The notes below the pieces were generated by a model. It had not been told where the DNA came from. It made no database searches and worked only from the letters and a program-made list of their open reading frames with translations. 64,000 nt of DNA, taken from assembly GCA_001769805.1 (NCBI GenBank), contig MEPO01000003.1, positions 62,001 to 126,000 of the forward strand, read 5' to 3'. The DNA comes from Bdellovibrionales bacterium GWA1_52_35. GTDB taxonomy: Bacteria; Bdellovibrionota; UBA1018. Both the position numbers and the translations under genes were made by a program. Shown here in pieces: positions 49,126-58,984 of the stretch (the stretch's first letter is position 1; each line of letters begins with the position of its first letter).

Positions 49126-50681
49126 AAGATCTGAGTCAGTTTCATGATATTATGCTGCCTTTCCCTCTGGATTACGACATTGCGAAGGTTCTGCTCTTTG
49201 TTATCTTTGTCGTGCATCTGACACTGGTCTTACTCATGATTGGAACGGCGATCCTGGCGGCTGTTGGTTTGATTCGCGGGCGTAACCGGCGCGAAGGCGA
49301 GTCGGACTGGGGCTACCAGTCCTTGCGGGGATTTGTCAGTCTTAAAAGTCTCGCCGTTGTCTTTGGCGTCGGACCCATCCTACTCATGCAAATGGCGCAA
49401 CCCTTGCCCTTTCTAAGTTCAGTCAATGCACTTGCCCCGTATTGGATGGGGCTTGTGATCCTGATTTCGAGTGCCTTCTACTTGATTGACTCGATAGCGC
49501 ATCATGACAGCCGCAGTCCGCGGTGGCGCTTCAAACGCATCGTGCCCGGGTTGATTTTACTGCTTTCGATACCGGCCGTTTTCGTGGCAGTCCTTGTGGG
49601 CGCCGAGAACATGGAGCTTACTCCGAGAGAGCTGCTTTTTCATTGGATTCTCAGGTATTTTCATATTATCGGTGCATCGCTTGTTCTGGGCAGCCTCTTT
49701 CAGTATTTCTTTTCGACCCGCAATCTCCTCCCGGAAGATCGGCAGCAGCGCAGGGAAAATTTACTCTATTGGGCATTTGCCGGAACCTTGTTGCAGGTTC
49801 TGGATGGCGTTGCACTTTACATGTCACTCCCAATGCCAGCCACTCCGCTCGCCAACGGTCTCATTCTTCTGGGTGCAACCATAGCGATCATTTTGCTTTG
49901 GCGACTTTTGCAAGTTCAGAAACGAGGAAGGGACTTGCGCGTGAGAGAGGCGGCGAGTCTGGGTCTATTACTCATCCTGCCGATGCTGGGTGCGAGGCAG
50001 GTCCTGCAGGACAGTGTGCTGGTGCCTCAGCAGAAGCAATTTTCTGCAAATGCGGCGGCTCTCGCGCCGGTTTATGAGCCTTTTAGAAAGAAAGCCGTCG
50101 CTGAGTTTCGGGGCACGCTGAATGAACCGCAAAAAGGTGCGACAGTGATTTACATGAAGAGCTGCGCGTTCTGTCATGGGGTGGTTGGGAACGGCCAGGG
50201 ACCTGATGCGGGTAAAATCGCGATTCCGCCCCAGGATCTCACAACCATACGCTTTAAACCGCAAGAGCTTCGGAGGATTCTTCTGGAGGGAGTGCCAGGT
50301 TCGGCAATGCCCCCGTTCAACTATTATACGAAAGGTGAGCTGGAGGACCTTACGGAATTTCTAAACAAGGAATTCTCGATTTTAAGGAAACCCAAGCCGG
50401 TTCCCATTCGCCTGCAACCTGATGAGCGGGTACGCGCCCAGGAACTATATGCTGCTATGTGTGTCCAATGCCACGGAGAAGGTGGACGACCCACTCCGGA
50501 GCAGGTAAGTGTGTACCAGCCTCCGCCTCCCGATTTCACTCAGCAGACATTCGAGCCGGAACGCATGTTTCAACTGATCACCGACGGCTACCCCGGGACG
50601 GCAATGGGGGGTAACCAAAGCATGACTGAACGTGAACGCTGGGCAATGGTCGAATGGGTGGGCAGCTTTTACCAGCATTAA
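49122..50681 (+). CDS. Polytopic membrane protein with two C-terminal c-type cytochrome domains (partner of the bd-like subunit)
   Basis: Multi-TM N-terminal part, then CAFCHGVVGNGQGPDAG...MPPFNYYTKGE and CVQCHGEGGRP...GTAMGG. ATGA overlap with the upstream gene. Confidence 0.7.
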   Translation: MKDLSQFHDIMLPFPLDYDIAKVLLFVIFVVHLTLVLLMIGTAILAAVGLIRGRNRREGESDWGYQSLRGFVSLKSLAVVFGVGPILLMQMAQPLPFLSSVNALAPYWMGLVILISSAFYLIDSIAHHDSRSPRWRFKRIVPGLILLLSIPAVFVAVLVGAENMELTPRELLFHWILRYFHIIGASLVLGSLFQYFFSTRNLLPEDRQQRRENLLYWAFAGTLLQVLDGVALYMSLPMPATPLANGLILLGATIAIILLWRLLQVQKRGRDLRVREAASLGLLLILPMLGARQVLQDSVLVPQQKQFSANAAALAPVYEPFRKKAVAEFRGTLNEPQKGATVIYMKSCAFCHGVVGNGQGPDAGKIAIPPQDLTTIRFKPQELRRILLEGVPGSAMPPFNYYTKGELEDLTEFLNKEFSILRKPKPVPIRLQPDERVRAQELYAAMCVQCHGEGGRPTPEQVSVYQPPPPDFTQQTFEPERMFQLITDGYPGTAMGGNQSMTERERWAMVEWVGSFYQH

Positions 50682-53600
50682 GCTGCGAGCTTCAGTTGCG
50701 CACGCTCAGGTTTGCGAAGTTTAAAGAACAGACTGTAGACGCACGGAACGACCAGTAGGGTCAACGTCGTGGACACAATGATTCCACCGATAACGGCGAT
50801 GGCCATGGGCACCCGGGTTTCGGAACCCGGCCCGAGAGCCAGGGCGGGCGGAATCGCACCGGCGATGGTTGCAAGCGAGGTCATGGAGATCGGGCGCAGC
50901 CGGATCGGGCAGGCTTCCAGCAGGGCCTCGTTGACGGAGGTTTGCTTTCGCCGGCGAATCTGATTGGTAAAGTCGACGAGAAGAATGGAATTCTTTTTGA
51001 CAATCCCCATAAGCAAAATCATTCCGATCAGGCTGTAGATATTCAGGGATTGTCCCCCGATCAAGAGCGCGAGGAATGCTCCTGAGATACTGAAGGGAAG
51101 GGCCATCAAAACCGTGATCGGATCAACGAAGCTGTCGAATTGCGAGCCGAGGACCATATAAGAGACGACTATCCCCAGCACCAGGACCAGAAGTAAGCCG
51201 GCAAAAGATTCCCGGAATGTCTCGGAGCTCCCGCTCAGGACGATGGAGTACCCGGTCGGCAACACTTCTTTGGCAATTATCTCCGCCGAATTCAGGGCAT
51301 CGGCTTGGGACTTTCCCTGAGTGACGTTGGAAAAAACGGTGATCGTGCGCTGGCGGTTTTGACGGGAAATCGACTCGAAAGTGGATTGCGTTTCCAGCCG
51401 GACCACCGAGCTGAGGGGCACCAGTTCTCCGCGATTGTTGCGGACATAGAGTCGGGCAATTTGACCGGGCCGCGAGAGCTCGGTTTCTGCCAGGCGAACA
51501 CGGATGTCGTAGCGTCGCCCTCCTTCGGAATATTGCCCGACAATTTCGCCGCCCATCATTGCACTGATGACCTGACCTATGGCCTGAATGCTGGTGGCAT
51601 GTGCCGCCGCTTTGTCACGGTCAGGGATCACCCGGATTTCGGGTTTGCCCACCTGGTAATCGGAATCGAGATCCGTGACCAGGCCGGTTTCCTGAAGTCG
51701 GGATTGAATCGTGCTCGCGTATTCCCCGAGCTTGTCCCAATCCGGGCCTTGGATCGAAAATTCGACCGGAAAACCCCGGGACGCTGTGAAACCGCGAACA
51801 GACAGGTCCTGCATCGTTGTTTTCACATCAGGAATTCTGGTCAGTTCCTTGCGGCATAATTCCATGAATTCCAATTGCGAGAGCTCTCGTTCTTTGGGTT
51901 GTTTCAAGGTCACGAACATGATTCCCGTATTAATCTGTCCACCCGTGAAGCCTCCGACTGAGGTGTAATACCGGGCGACTTCCGGTCGCGATAAAAGAAA
52001 GCGTTCAGCTTCCTTGAATTTCTCGTCCGTAAATTCAATGGAAGATCCGACGGGCGTCTGCATTCTGAGGAGGAAGACACTCTGGTCCTGCGCAGGTACG
52101 AATTCCTTGTTCAGAAACCGGATGCTTGCAAATGAAAGTATGAAAAATGCGAAAGCTCCGAGGACCACTTTCCAGCGATGACGGAGCGCCACGATGAGAA
52201 CTTTCAGATAGATCACGCGGCTGAGGTCAAACAGGTGTTCCACCAGGCGGCCGAGCCGGGTTCGGCGTTTCCCCACCGTGAGGAAAGTTGAGCAGCGCAT
52301 CGGTGTGAGAGTCAGTGCTTCCAGCAAAGAGAGGGAAACCGCTACCGTGAGAGTCACGCCAAACTGAAAGAAAAACTGTCCGATGATCCCCTGCATGAAC
52401 GCGACGGGTAGGAAAATCGCGATAATCGCGACGGTTGCTGCTACTGCGGCGAAGGTGATCTGACGCGATCCGAGCAGTGAAGCGGTGACCCGGTCCTGGC
52501 CCGCTTCCATGTGCCGGGCGATGTTTTCAAGAACCATGATCGCATCGTCGACGACAATCCCGATGGAAAGGCTCAGCGCGAGAAGCGTGAACGTGTTCAG
52601 CGTGAAGCCCGCAAAGTACAGCACAATGAAAGTCCCAATGATCGATGTCGGAATCGCGAGAATGATATTGAGGGTCGCGCTCCAGGAGCCAAGAAAAAGC
52701 CAGCACACGAGCGCTGTCAAGACGGCGGAAAGCAGCAGCGTGATATTCAACTCCTCGACGGTGTCGCGGATGAATTGCGAGGCGTCAAAATTCACGGCGA
52801 GTTCAATTTCTTTGGGCAGGCTGGCTTTCACCTCATTCAGTCGGGCTTTGACTGCCGTCGCAACGGCCACGGCGTTGGCACCGCGCTGTTTGCGGATTCC
52901 GAGGCCGACCGCCGGTTTGCCCATGGTCCTGCTGATGCGCCGCAGATCCGCCATACCTGCTTCCACCTTGGCTACTTGCTTGAGTCGAATCGGGCGGTAG
53001 TTCGGCGCGCCTCCTCGGGAATTTATGATGATATCCTCAAAATCCTTTGGTGTTTTTGCTTCTCCGAGCATTCGGATATTGGATTCATACCGACCCCGCG
53101 TCACATATCCGCTCGGAGGTTCCGAGTGTTCGTTCTGAATTGCTGCGATCACATCGGTGGCAGAGAGATAGAATTGATGCAGCTTTTCAGAAGACATCCA
53201 GATCCGCATATTTGGCTCAATATAGCCGCCCAGAATAATGTCGCCGACGCCGGGGATGCTCGTGAACCGGTCTTTCAGTTGATCCCGGACATAGATCGTC
53301 AAGTCACGTAAAGGAAGAGAATCGCTGGAAGCGGCCAGCCAAAGAATCGGCTGATCTTCGGGATTCGTTTTAGTGACGACCACGGGATCCATGTTCTTGG
53401 GCAGGAGGCGCTGGGCTTGTGAGATTCGCGTTTCAACATCCCGAAGCGCTGAATCAATGTCGCGACCCAGTTCGAACTCGACGGTGACCGTTGAGGCTCC
53501 CTCATAAGAGACGGATTTCACGTTCCGGACGCCTTCGACGCTCATGACCGCGTCTTCCACGGGATCCACGACCTGGGTTTCCATGATTTCCGGAGCTGCC

Positions 53601-53758
53601 CCGATGAGGGACAATTGGGCAGTCACCACGGGAAAATCGACGTCGGGGAGTTGACTCACACCCATTCGGACGAACGAGATCCCGCCGAAAACGATCAGAG
53701 CGGACATCAGCATCCAGGCGAAGACCCGATGGCGAATGGAAATTTCTGAAAGGGTCAT
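50678..53758 (-). CDS. RND-family efflux permease (HAE1/AcrB-like)
   Basis: RHRVFAWMLMSALIVFGG, GIVVDDAIMVLENIARHMEAG, two MMPL-type halves, SIGMILLMGIVKKNSILLVDF-like motif. Confidence 0.93.
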   Translation of the reverse strand: MTLSEISIRHRVFAWMLMSALIVFGGISFVRMGVSQLPDVDFPVVTAQLSLIGAAPEIMETQVVDPVEDAVMSVEGVRNVKSVSYEGASTVTVEFELGRDIDSALRDVETRISQAQRLLPKNMDPVVVTKTNPEDQPILWLAASSDSLPLRDLTIYVRDQLKDRFTSIPGVGDIILGGYIEPNMRIWMSSEKLHQFYLSATDVIAAIQNEHSEPPSGYVTRGRYESNIRMLGEAKTPKDFEDIIINSRGGAPNYRPIRLKQVAKVEAGMADLRRISRTMGKPAVGLGIRKQRGANAVAVATAVKARLNEVKASLPKEIELAVNFDASQFIRDTVEELNITLLLSAVLTALVCWLFLGSWSATLNIILAIPTSIIGTFIVLYFAGFTLNTFTLLALSLSIGIVVDDAIMVLENIARHMEAGQDRVTASLLGSRQITFAAVAATVAIIAIFLPVAFMQGIIGQFFFQFGVTLTVAVSLSLLEALTLTPMRCSTFLTVGKRRTRLGRLVEHLFDLSRVIYLKVLIVALRHRWKVVLGAFAFFILSFASIRFLNKEFVPAQDQSVFLLRMQTPVGSSIEFTDEKFKEAERFLLSRPEVARYYTSVGGFTGGQINTGIMFVTLKQPKERELSQLEFMELCRKELTRIPDVKTTMQDLSVRGFTASRGFPVEFSIQGPDWDKLGEYASTIQSRLQETGLVTDLDSDYQVGKPEIRVIPDRDKAAAHATSIQAIGQVISAMMGGEIVGQYSEGGRRYDIRVRLAETELSRPGQIARLYVRNNRGELVPLSSVVRLETQSTFESISRQNRQRTITVFSNVTQGKSQADALNSAEIIAKEVLPTGYSIVLSGSSETFRESFAGLLLVLVLGIVVSYMVLGSQFDSFVDPITVLMALPFSISGAFLALLIGGQSLNIYSLIGMILLMGIVKKNSILLVDFTNQIRRRKQTSVNEALLEACPIRLRPISMTSLATIAGAIPPALALGPGSETRVPMAIAVIGGIIVSTTLTLLVVPCVYSLFFKLRKPERAQLKLAA

Positions 53759-53795
53759 AAATTACCCAAAAAATTTGCTCCAGACCGTCTGCTTG

Positions 53796-53811
53796 AGCAA
53801 TCGAGATGCCA
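53796..53811 (-). promoter_or_regulatory. Sigma54-like -24/-12 element (TGGCATC-TCGA-TTGCT)
   Basis: GG-N10-GC spacing, TGGCA and TTGCT matched. About 38 nt upstream of the RND permease start. Confidence 0.4.
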
Positions 53812-53854
53812 GACATTGACGCTGATCGCGTAACCGAGTAAGTAGACAGGACTC

Positions 53855-55693
53855 ATGGCTATCCTCGTCAGCGCACATCAACTCACCAAGGCTTTTGCCG
53901 CACGACCATTATTTTCCGGTCTTACCTTCGCCATTTCCGAAGGCGAACGAATCGGCCTCATCGGACCCAACGGAGCTGGTAAGTCCACTTTGCTGCGGAT
54001 CCTCGCAGGCCAGAGCGGTTATTCCCAGGATGCGGGAACCCTTTCCATTCAGCGGGGCCTGAGAATCGGATTTCTGGAGCAGGTGCCACAATTTCTGCCG
54101 GGAGCCACAGTACTGAGTACCATTCTGGAGGGTGTTCCTGGCAAGAGCTTGAGTCATGATGACTCCGATCATTGGGAGCAGCACGGAATCGTACATGAAT
54201 TGAGTTCCCGGTTCGGCTTTGATCAGCTCCCCGGTGGAACAGAAACCAAGGTCGAACTCCTTTCGGGCGGCTGGAAAAAGAAAGTGGCGCTCGCCCGGGA
54301 GCTGGTGAAAAAGCCGGATCTTCTGCTTTTAGATGAGCCGACCAATCATCTGGACGTTGAAAGTATCCTGTGGCTTGAAAATCTGCTGGCTCGCGCGAAT
54401 TTTGCCGCCCTGACGATTACCCATGACCGGCTTTTCCTTCAGAGAATCGCAAACAGAATAGTGGAACTCGACCCCAGGCATGTCGGGGGGCTTTTGAGCG
54501 TTCAGGGCAATTACGCGGATTATCTCAGCGTTCGTGAACAGATCATCCTGGCGCAGGAGAAGCGCGAAGTGATTCTCAAGAACACCCTGCGCCGCGAGAC
54601 TGAGTGGCTCAGGCAGGGCGCAAAAGCCCGGACCACCAAACAGCAGGCCCGTATCAACCGGGCAGGAGAGTTGAAGGATACCGTCGAGGACCTTTCGACC
54701 CGGAATCTGGTTCGGACCGCTCGGATTGACTTTCAGGCTGCTGAAAAAAATCCCAAGAAGCTGGTCGAAGCCAAAAGAATCTTCAAGTCTTACGGACCCA
54801 AAAAAATATTTTCCGATCTGGATCTGCTGATCACGCCGGGAACACGACTCGGGCTGCTTGGCCCGAACGGTTCGGGCAAATCAACCTTGATCCGGGTGCT
54901 TCTCGGCACGGAACCTCCATCGGGTGGCGAGGTGTTCCGCTCGGAACACCTTTCCGTCGCATATTTCGATCAGACGCGTGAAGCGCTCGATCCCCTTAAA
55001 ACCGTGGCTAAAACCTTGTGTCCCACCGGCGATTATGTCGGCTACCGCAATATGCGGGTGCATATCCGGAGTTATCTGGATCGTTTTCTTTTCACCCAAG
55101 GTCAGATGGACATGGCCGTGGGGAAACTCTCCGGCGGAGAGCAGGCTCGACTGCTGATCGCACGCCTCATGTTGACTGAAGCAAATTTACTGGTCCTCGA
55201 TGAGCCGACCAATGATCTCGATATGGCGACACTGAATGTTCTGGAGGATTGTCTGGCTGAATTTCCAGGTGCTGTTATCCTGGTGACCCATGATCGGTAT
55301 TTTCTGGATCAGGTGACAAATAAAATTCTTTCGTTCACCGATGGCAAGCTGCTGACCTTTGCGGATGTCGGGCAGTGGGAGACCTGGATCACGACTCATT
55401 CCCGCAATTCCGGAGCGAAGACACAAAGCGTTCAGACGGGAAACGGATCAGGAACCAACTCATCTGGTAAGAGGCGAAAGCTCAGTTTCAAGGATCAGCG
55501 GGAACTCGATGGAATGGAGGCCTCCATTCAGCAGGCCGAAGCCCGGCTCCAGCAATTAACCGAAGAAAGCTCGCATCCGGAGAATATCTCGAATGCCACC
55601 AATCTTGCGCGAATCACCCAGGAGCTATCGCTGGCCCAGTCTGAAGTGGAGCGACTTTATGTTCGCTGGGGAGAGCTGGAAGGCAATGGTTGA
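53855..55693 (+). CDS. ABC-F family ATPase (Uup/EttA-like)
   Basis: Two ABC domains (GPNGAGKSTLLRILAG, LSGGWKKKVALARELVKKPDLLLLDEPTNHLD; GPNGSGKSTLIRVLLG, LSGGEQARLLIARLMLTEANLLVLDEPTNDLD), C-terminal coiled coil. Confidence 0.93.
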   Translation: MAILVSAHQLTKAFAARPLFSGLTFAISEGERIGLIGPNGAGKSTLLRILAGQSGYSQDAGTLSIQRGLRIGFLEQVPQFLPGATVLSTILEGVPGKSLSHDDSDHWEQHGIVHELSSRFGFDQLPGGTETKVELLSGGWKKKVALARELVKKPDLLLLDEPTNHLDVESILWLENLLARANFAALTITHDRLFLQRIANRIVELDPRHVGGLLSVQGNYADYLSVREQIILAQEKREVILKNTLRRETEWLRQGAKARTTKQQARINRAGELKDTVEDLSTRNLVRTARIDFQAAEKNPKKLVEAKRIFKSYGPKKIFSDLDLLITPGTRLGLLGPNGSGKSTLIRVLLGTEPPSGGEVFRSEHLSVAYFDQTREALDPLKTVAKTLCPTGDYVGYRNMRVHIRSYLDRFLFTQGQMDMAVGKLSGGEQARLLIARLMLTEANLLVLDEPTNDLDMATLNVLEDCLAEFPGAVILVTHDRYFLDQVTNKILSFTDGKLLTFADVGQWETWITTHSRNSGAKTQSVQTGNGSGTNSSGKRRKLSFKDQRELDGMEASIQQAEARLQQLTEESSHPENISNATNLARITQELSLAQSEVERLYVRWGELEGNG

Positions 55694-56772
55694 GCGGACG
55701 GCTGTATTGGTATGACACTCCTTACCTTGTCCCTGAAGCCTTCTTTGCTTTCGGCTAACAGATAGGCTTCTTCGACATCCGCATTGCCTTGTGCAACCTG
55801 TTCCAGCAGCGCATCGTCCATCAACTTCATCCCGCGGCTCTGACCGGCAGAAATAATATTGTAGAGGTTGGAAATATTTCCTTCGCGAATACTGGGCCCC
55901 ATGCCGGGGCCTTCTAGAAGTATTTCGTTGACGGCGACACGACCGCCACTCTTTTTTTTCATGAGCAGCTGGGCACAGATTCCCCGCAGCGAATCCGCGA
56001 GCATGGATCTCGCCATGCCCTGGAGAGGAGCCGGGAATACGTCGATGATCCGGTCCACTGTTTTCACGGCTGAGTTCGTATGCAGGGTGCCGAAGACAAG
56101 AACTCCTTTTGAGGCGGCTGTCAGAGCGAGCGAGATCGTCTCGAGATCGCGCATTTCGCCCACAAGAATTACATCACAGTCCTGCCGTGCGGCCGAGCGC
56201 AGCCCGTCTGCAAAGGTATTCACATCACTGCCGACTTCCCGCTGACAGAAGGAGCTCATTTTGTTCTTGTGAACGAACTCGATGGGCTCTTCGATCGTAA
56301 GAATGTAACGCCGGTAACGCTCATTGATATGGTTGATCACGGCAGCAAGCGTCGTGCTTTTTCCTGAACCCGTGGGACCGGTAACGAGCACCAGCCCGGA
56401 CCGGAAGTGAGCGAAGTTCTTGATGACCTTTGGAAGGTGGAGTTCTTCCACGGTGAGTATCTTCGTGGGGATGATTCGGAAAACTGCCGCCATTCCATGA
56501 ATTTGCCAATAGTAATTGCAGCGAAAGCGCATGGTGGCGTCTTTTTCATACGCGAAATCGAGATCTTTGGTTTTAAGGAAGTTAGCCCATCGGGTCGGGT
56601 TGCAGATTTCCTGCAGAAACGTCCGTATGCGCGCCTCGTCCAGCAGGGGCTCCTCGCTCAGGGGTATGATGGAACCGTGTTGCCGGAGCTTGGGGCGCTG
56701 GCCCTGGACCAGATGCAGATCAGAAGCTTGATGGGCGATCATCAGGTCAAAGAGTTGGTCGATTTTAGCCAT
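55657..56772 (-). CDS. PilT-family twitching ATPase
   Basis: TGPTGSGKSTTLAAVINHIN, EEPIEFVHKNKMSSFCQREVG, DCDVILVGEMRDLETISLALTAASKGVLVFGTLHTNSA. Confidence 0.92.
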   Translation of the reverse strand: MAKIDQLFDLMIAHQASDLHLVQGQRPKLRQHGSIIPLSEEPLLDEARIRTFLQEICNPTRWANFLKTKDLDFAYEKDATMRFRCNYYWQIHGMAAVFRIIPTKILTVEELHLPKVIKNFAHFRSGLVLVTGPTGSGKSTTLAAVINHINERYRRYILTIEEPIEFVHKNKMSSFCQREVGSDVNTFADGLRSAARQDCDVILVGEMRDLETISLALTAASKGVLVFGTLHTNSAVKTVDRIIDVFPAPLQGMARSMLADSLRGICAQLLMKKKSGGRVAVNEILLEGPGMGPSIREGNISNLYNIISAGQSRGMKLMDDALLEQVAQGNADVEEAYLLAESKEGFRDKVRSVIPIQPSAQPLPSSSPQRT

Positions 56773-56775
56773 GCT

Positions 56776-58074
56776 TCATTCATCCTTCGGTGCGAAGCGC
56801 TGGTGAGGAGCCTGGTTCTCGGAAGCAAAATACGCCTCCAGCCCGGAAATGGTACCAGCCTTCAAATGATCAGATATCGAGGAGTCCATGCTGTGCATTC
56901 CCAGTGCCGCGCCCGTCTGGACCACCGACGGAATCTGAATGAACTGGCTTTTGCGGATCAGGCTTCCAATCGCCGAGTTGTTGATGAGAATCTCGGTTGC
57001 CAGTACCTGGCCTGCATTGTTTTCGAGTGGAATCAATTTCTGTGCGATAATTCCGCGGAGCGATTCCGAGATCATCATCTGGATCTGCTGTTTCTGGTCA
57101 GCCGGAAACATATCGAGCAGCCTCGTGATCGTCCGGACCGCGCTGGTGGTGTGCAAGGTCGAAATCACCAGATGGCCGGTCTCAGAGGCCGTGATGGCGA
57201 GAGAGGCGGTCTCATAATCCCTGAGCTCGCCAATCATGATGACATCCGGATCTTCCCGGAGGGCCGCGCGCAAAGCCGCTGAAAAGCTGGCCGTATGGTC
57301 GATCAATTGCCGTTGGCTGAAATGTGCTTTATTCGGCACGAATACATTTTCAATCGGGTCTTCCAGTGAAATGATGTGGCAGGACCGCTTTTGATTGATC
57401 ATCTCCAGCATCGCGGCAACAGTGGTGCTCTTGCCACAACCACTGGGGCCGGTGACCAGGACGAGGCCCTGATGATAATTGGTCAGTTGCGTCATGACAG
57501 TTTCGGAAAGGCCCAGACTCTTGGGAGTCGCAATATTTTTGCGGATCATGCGGAAAGACCCGTCATAACCGTTCTTCTGCTTCAGAATACACATGCGATA
57601 ACGTTCGTCTTCCAGGACGAGCGAGGTATCCAGGTACTTGTTCTTCAGCAGCAGCTCGCGCTGAGCAGGGTCCAGCAGATTAAAAAGTAGGGTCTCGGCT
57701 TCTGCGGCGTTGATGGGAGCAGGACCGAATTCCTGGAGCGTTCCGAACTTCCGAACGACTGGGGGGCTCCCGACAATGATGTGAAAGTCAGAGGCCCCGG
57801 CCGCGCGGGCTGAACTGAGAAGCTGGGCGATGGGAAGACTTTTGCCCGGGGCAGGTTTGGTTGAAGCAGGCCCTGCCTGGGTGGCCCTTTGCCAGGTGCT
57901 TTGGATCTGCTCGGCATGCCCCGCATTGAGGAGCTGCGCCTGAAGAAGGACTTGGAGCAGAGAAATTCCTCCCACAGCCTGCAGCTGGCTGGCTTTGGCA
58001 ATCTGAATTTGCGCGGTGGATAATAACTTATTGTGGAGTACAACCTTTTCGACAAACTGATCGAAGGCATCCAT
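56776..58074 (-). CDS. PilT/PilU-like ATPase with N-terminal extension
   Basis: TGPSGCGKSTTVAAMLEMIN, DPDVIMIGELRDYETASLAITASETGHLVISTLHTTSA; about 90-residue N-terminal domain absent from the neighbouring paralog. Confidence 0.9.
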   Translation of the reverse strand: MDAFDQFVEKVVLHNKLLSTAQIQIAKASQLQAVGGISLLQVLLQAQLLNAGHAEQIQSTWQRATQAGPASTKPAPGKSLPIAQLLSSARAAGASDFHIIVGSPPVVRKFGTLQEFGPAPINAAEAETLLFNLLDPAQRELLLKNKYLDTSLVLEDERYRMCILKQKNGYDGSFRMIRKNIATPKSLGLSETVMTQLTNYHQGLVLVTGPSGCGKSTTVAAMLEMINQKRSCHIISLEDPIENVFVPNKAHFSQRQLIDHTASFSAALRAALREDPDVIMIGELRDYETASLAITASETGHLVISTLHTTSAVRTITRLLDMFPADQKQQIQMMISESLRGIIAQKLIPLENNAGQVLATEILINNSAIGSLIRKSQFIQIPSVVQTGAALGMHSMDSSISDHLKAGTISGLEAYFASENQAPHQRFAPKDE

Positions 58075-58192
58075 TCAGTTAGCGTAAACCGAATTCGGGA
58101 TGGTGACGAGAGCTGTTTTTCAACCAGTGCCAAGATTTTGTCTCCTGTTGTGAAAGACCCGATCACGCTGTTCGACGTCTCTCGGCTGCAGC

Positions 58193-58222
58193 AAAAAGGC
58201 CGGATGGCACAGCCACCCGGCC
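58193..58222 (-). terminator. Intrinsic terminator (minus strand)
   Basis: GGCCGGGTGGC-TGT-GCCATCCGGCC-TTTTT on the minus strand, immediately after the outer-membrane-protein gene. Confidence 0.75.
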
Positions 58223-58246
58223 CTTTCAGTCGGAGTTTGTGTTGGG

Positions 58247-58885
58247 TTATGCCAACGGGATCGCCAATGTTAGAGAACCGGTGTAAATCGCTTCTTCCGT
58301 TCCCAGCGTCACGTCAGGGCGCAAGCCCAGTGCGACTCCGCCCAGACCCCATTCCATGTCAGCACCCACATTGGGGAATGCTGTTGTCTTGCTGGTCTGA
58401 TCAGTGCCGATCACAATCGAGTTGGGTTGCGAGCGGTAAGTGATGTTTGCTCCACCGTGCGCTGCCAGTCGGAAATTATCGGTGAAGTTATACCCGATCT
58501 TCACGTTGGCTGGCACGTAGAAGAAGTTGGCTCCTTCATTGCCCTGTGAGACCTCAGAATCGGTACCGAAGAAATTGGCATCTGAATTCCCAAGGTGGGA
58601 ATAGATGATACCGGTCGACGGACCGATGTACCAATTGCTCATCGACTCCGGCATCACCGTGCTGGCGATGTTCCAGTCAAGAGTAAGACCGGCGGCAAAG
58701 CGGCTCGTGTCTTCTCGCTGGGCATCCTTGAAAACCAGAACACCGGCTTGCGGCCGAACGGCCAGCTTCTCTTCCTTGAGACCACCGGGCACCTTCGCTT
58801 CCGTGCGAGAACCCATATCATCCTGCGCCCAGGCTGCCAGGCTTCCCAGCGCGCTGATCGCTATCACTAGTAGTTTTGTATGCAT
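58247..58885 (-). CDS. Outer-membrane beta-barrel-like protein
   Basis: Start MHTKLLVIAISALGSLAAWAQ; alternating beta-strand pattern (NVKIGYNFTDNFRLAAHGGANITYRS) ending GSLTLAIPLA. Confidence 0.7.
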   Translation of the reverse strand: MHTKLLVIAISALGSLAAWAQDDMGSRTEAKVPGGLKEEKLAVRPQAGVLVFKDAQREDTSRFAAGLTLDWNIASTVMPESMSNWYIGPSTGIIYSHLGNSDANFFGTDSEVSQGNEGANFFYVPANVKIGYNFTDNFRLAAHGGANITYRSQPNSIVIGTDQTSKTTAFPNVGADMEWGLGGVALGLRPDVTLGTEEAIYTGSLTLAIPLA

Positions 58886-58916
58886 ACGTATATCTCCCAT
58901 GTTTATCGACATTTTG

Positions 58917-58932
58917 TGCAACAGCCAAGCCA
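58917..58932 (-). promoter_or_regulatory. Sigma54-like element (TGGCTTG-GCTG-TTGCA)
   Basis: Correct -24/-12 spacing, two mismatches. About 32 nt upstream of the outer-membrane-protein start. Confidence 0.35.
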
Positions 58933-58984
58933 ACTCGGCGCGGCGGTTACGGACCTGCAGGTCAATTCCTTCAAAAGGAATGCG

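Noticed and set aside
52511-53311. 266-aa plus-strand ORF antisense to the RND permease
   Set aside because: Shadow ORF; the permease frame is clearly the real gene.
56407-57282. 291-aa plus-strand ORF antisense to the two PilT genes
   Set aside because: Shadow of conserved ATPase coding on the minus strand.
58120-58145. TTGGCACTGGTTGAAA on the minus strand upstream of the second PilT gene
   Set aside because: Good -24 half, but no TTGC at the correct -12 spacing.
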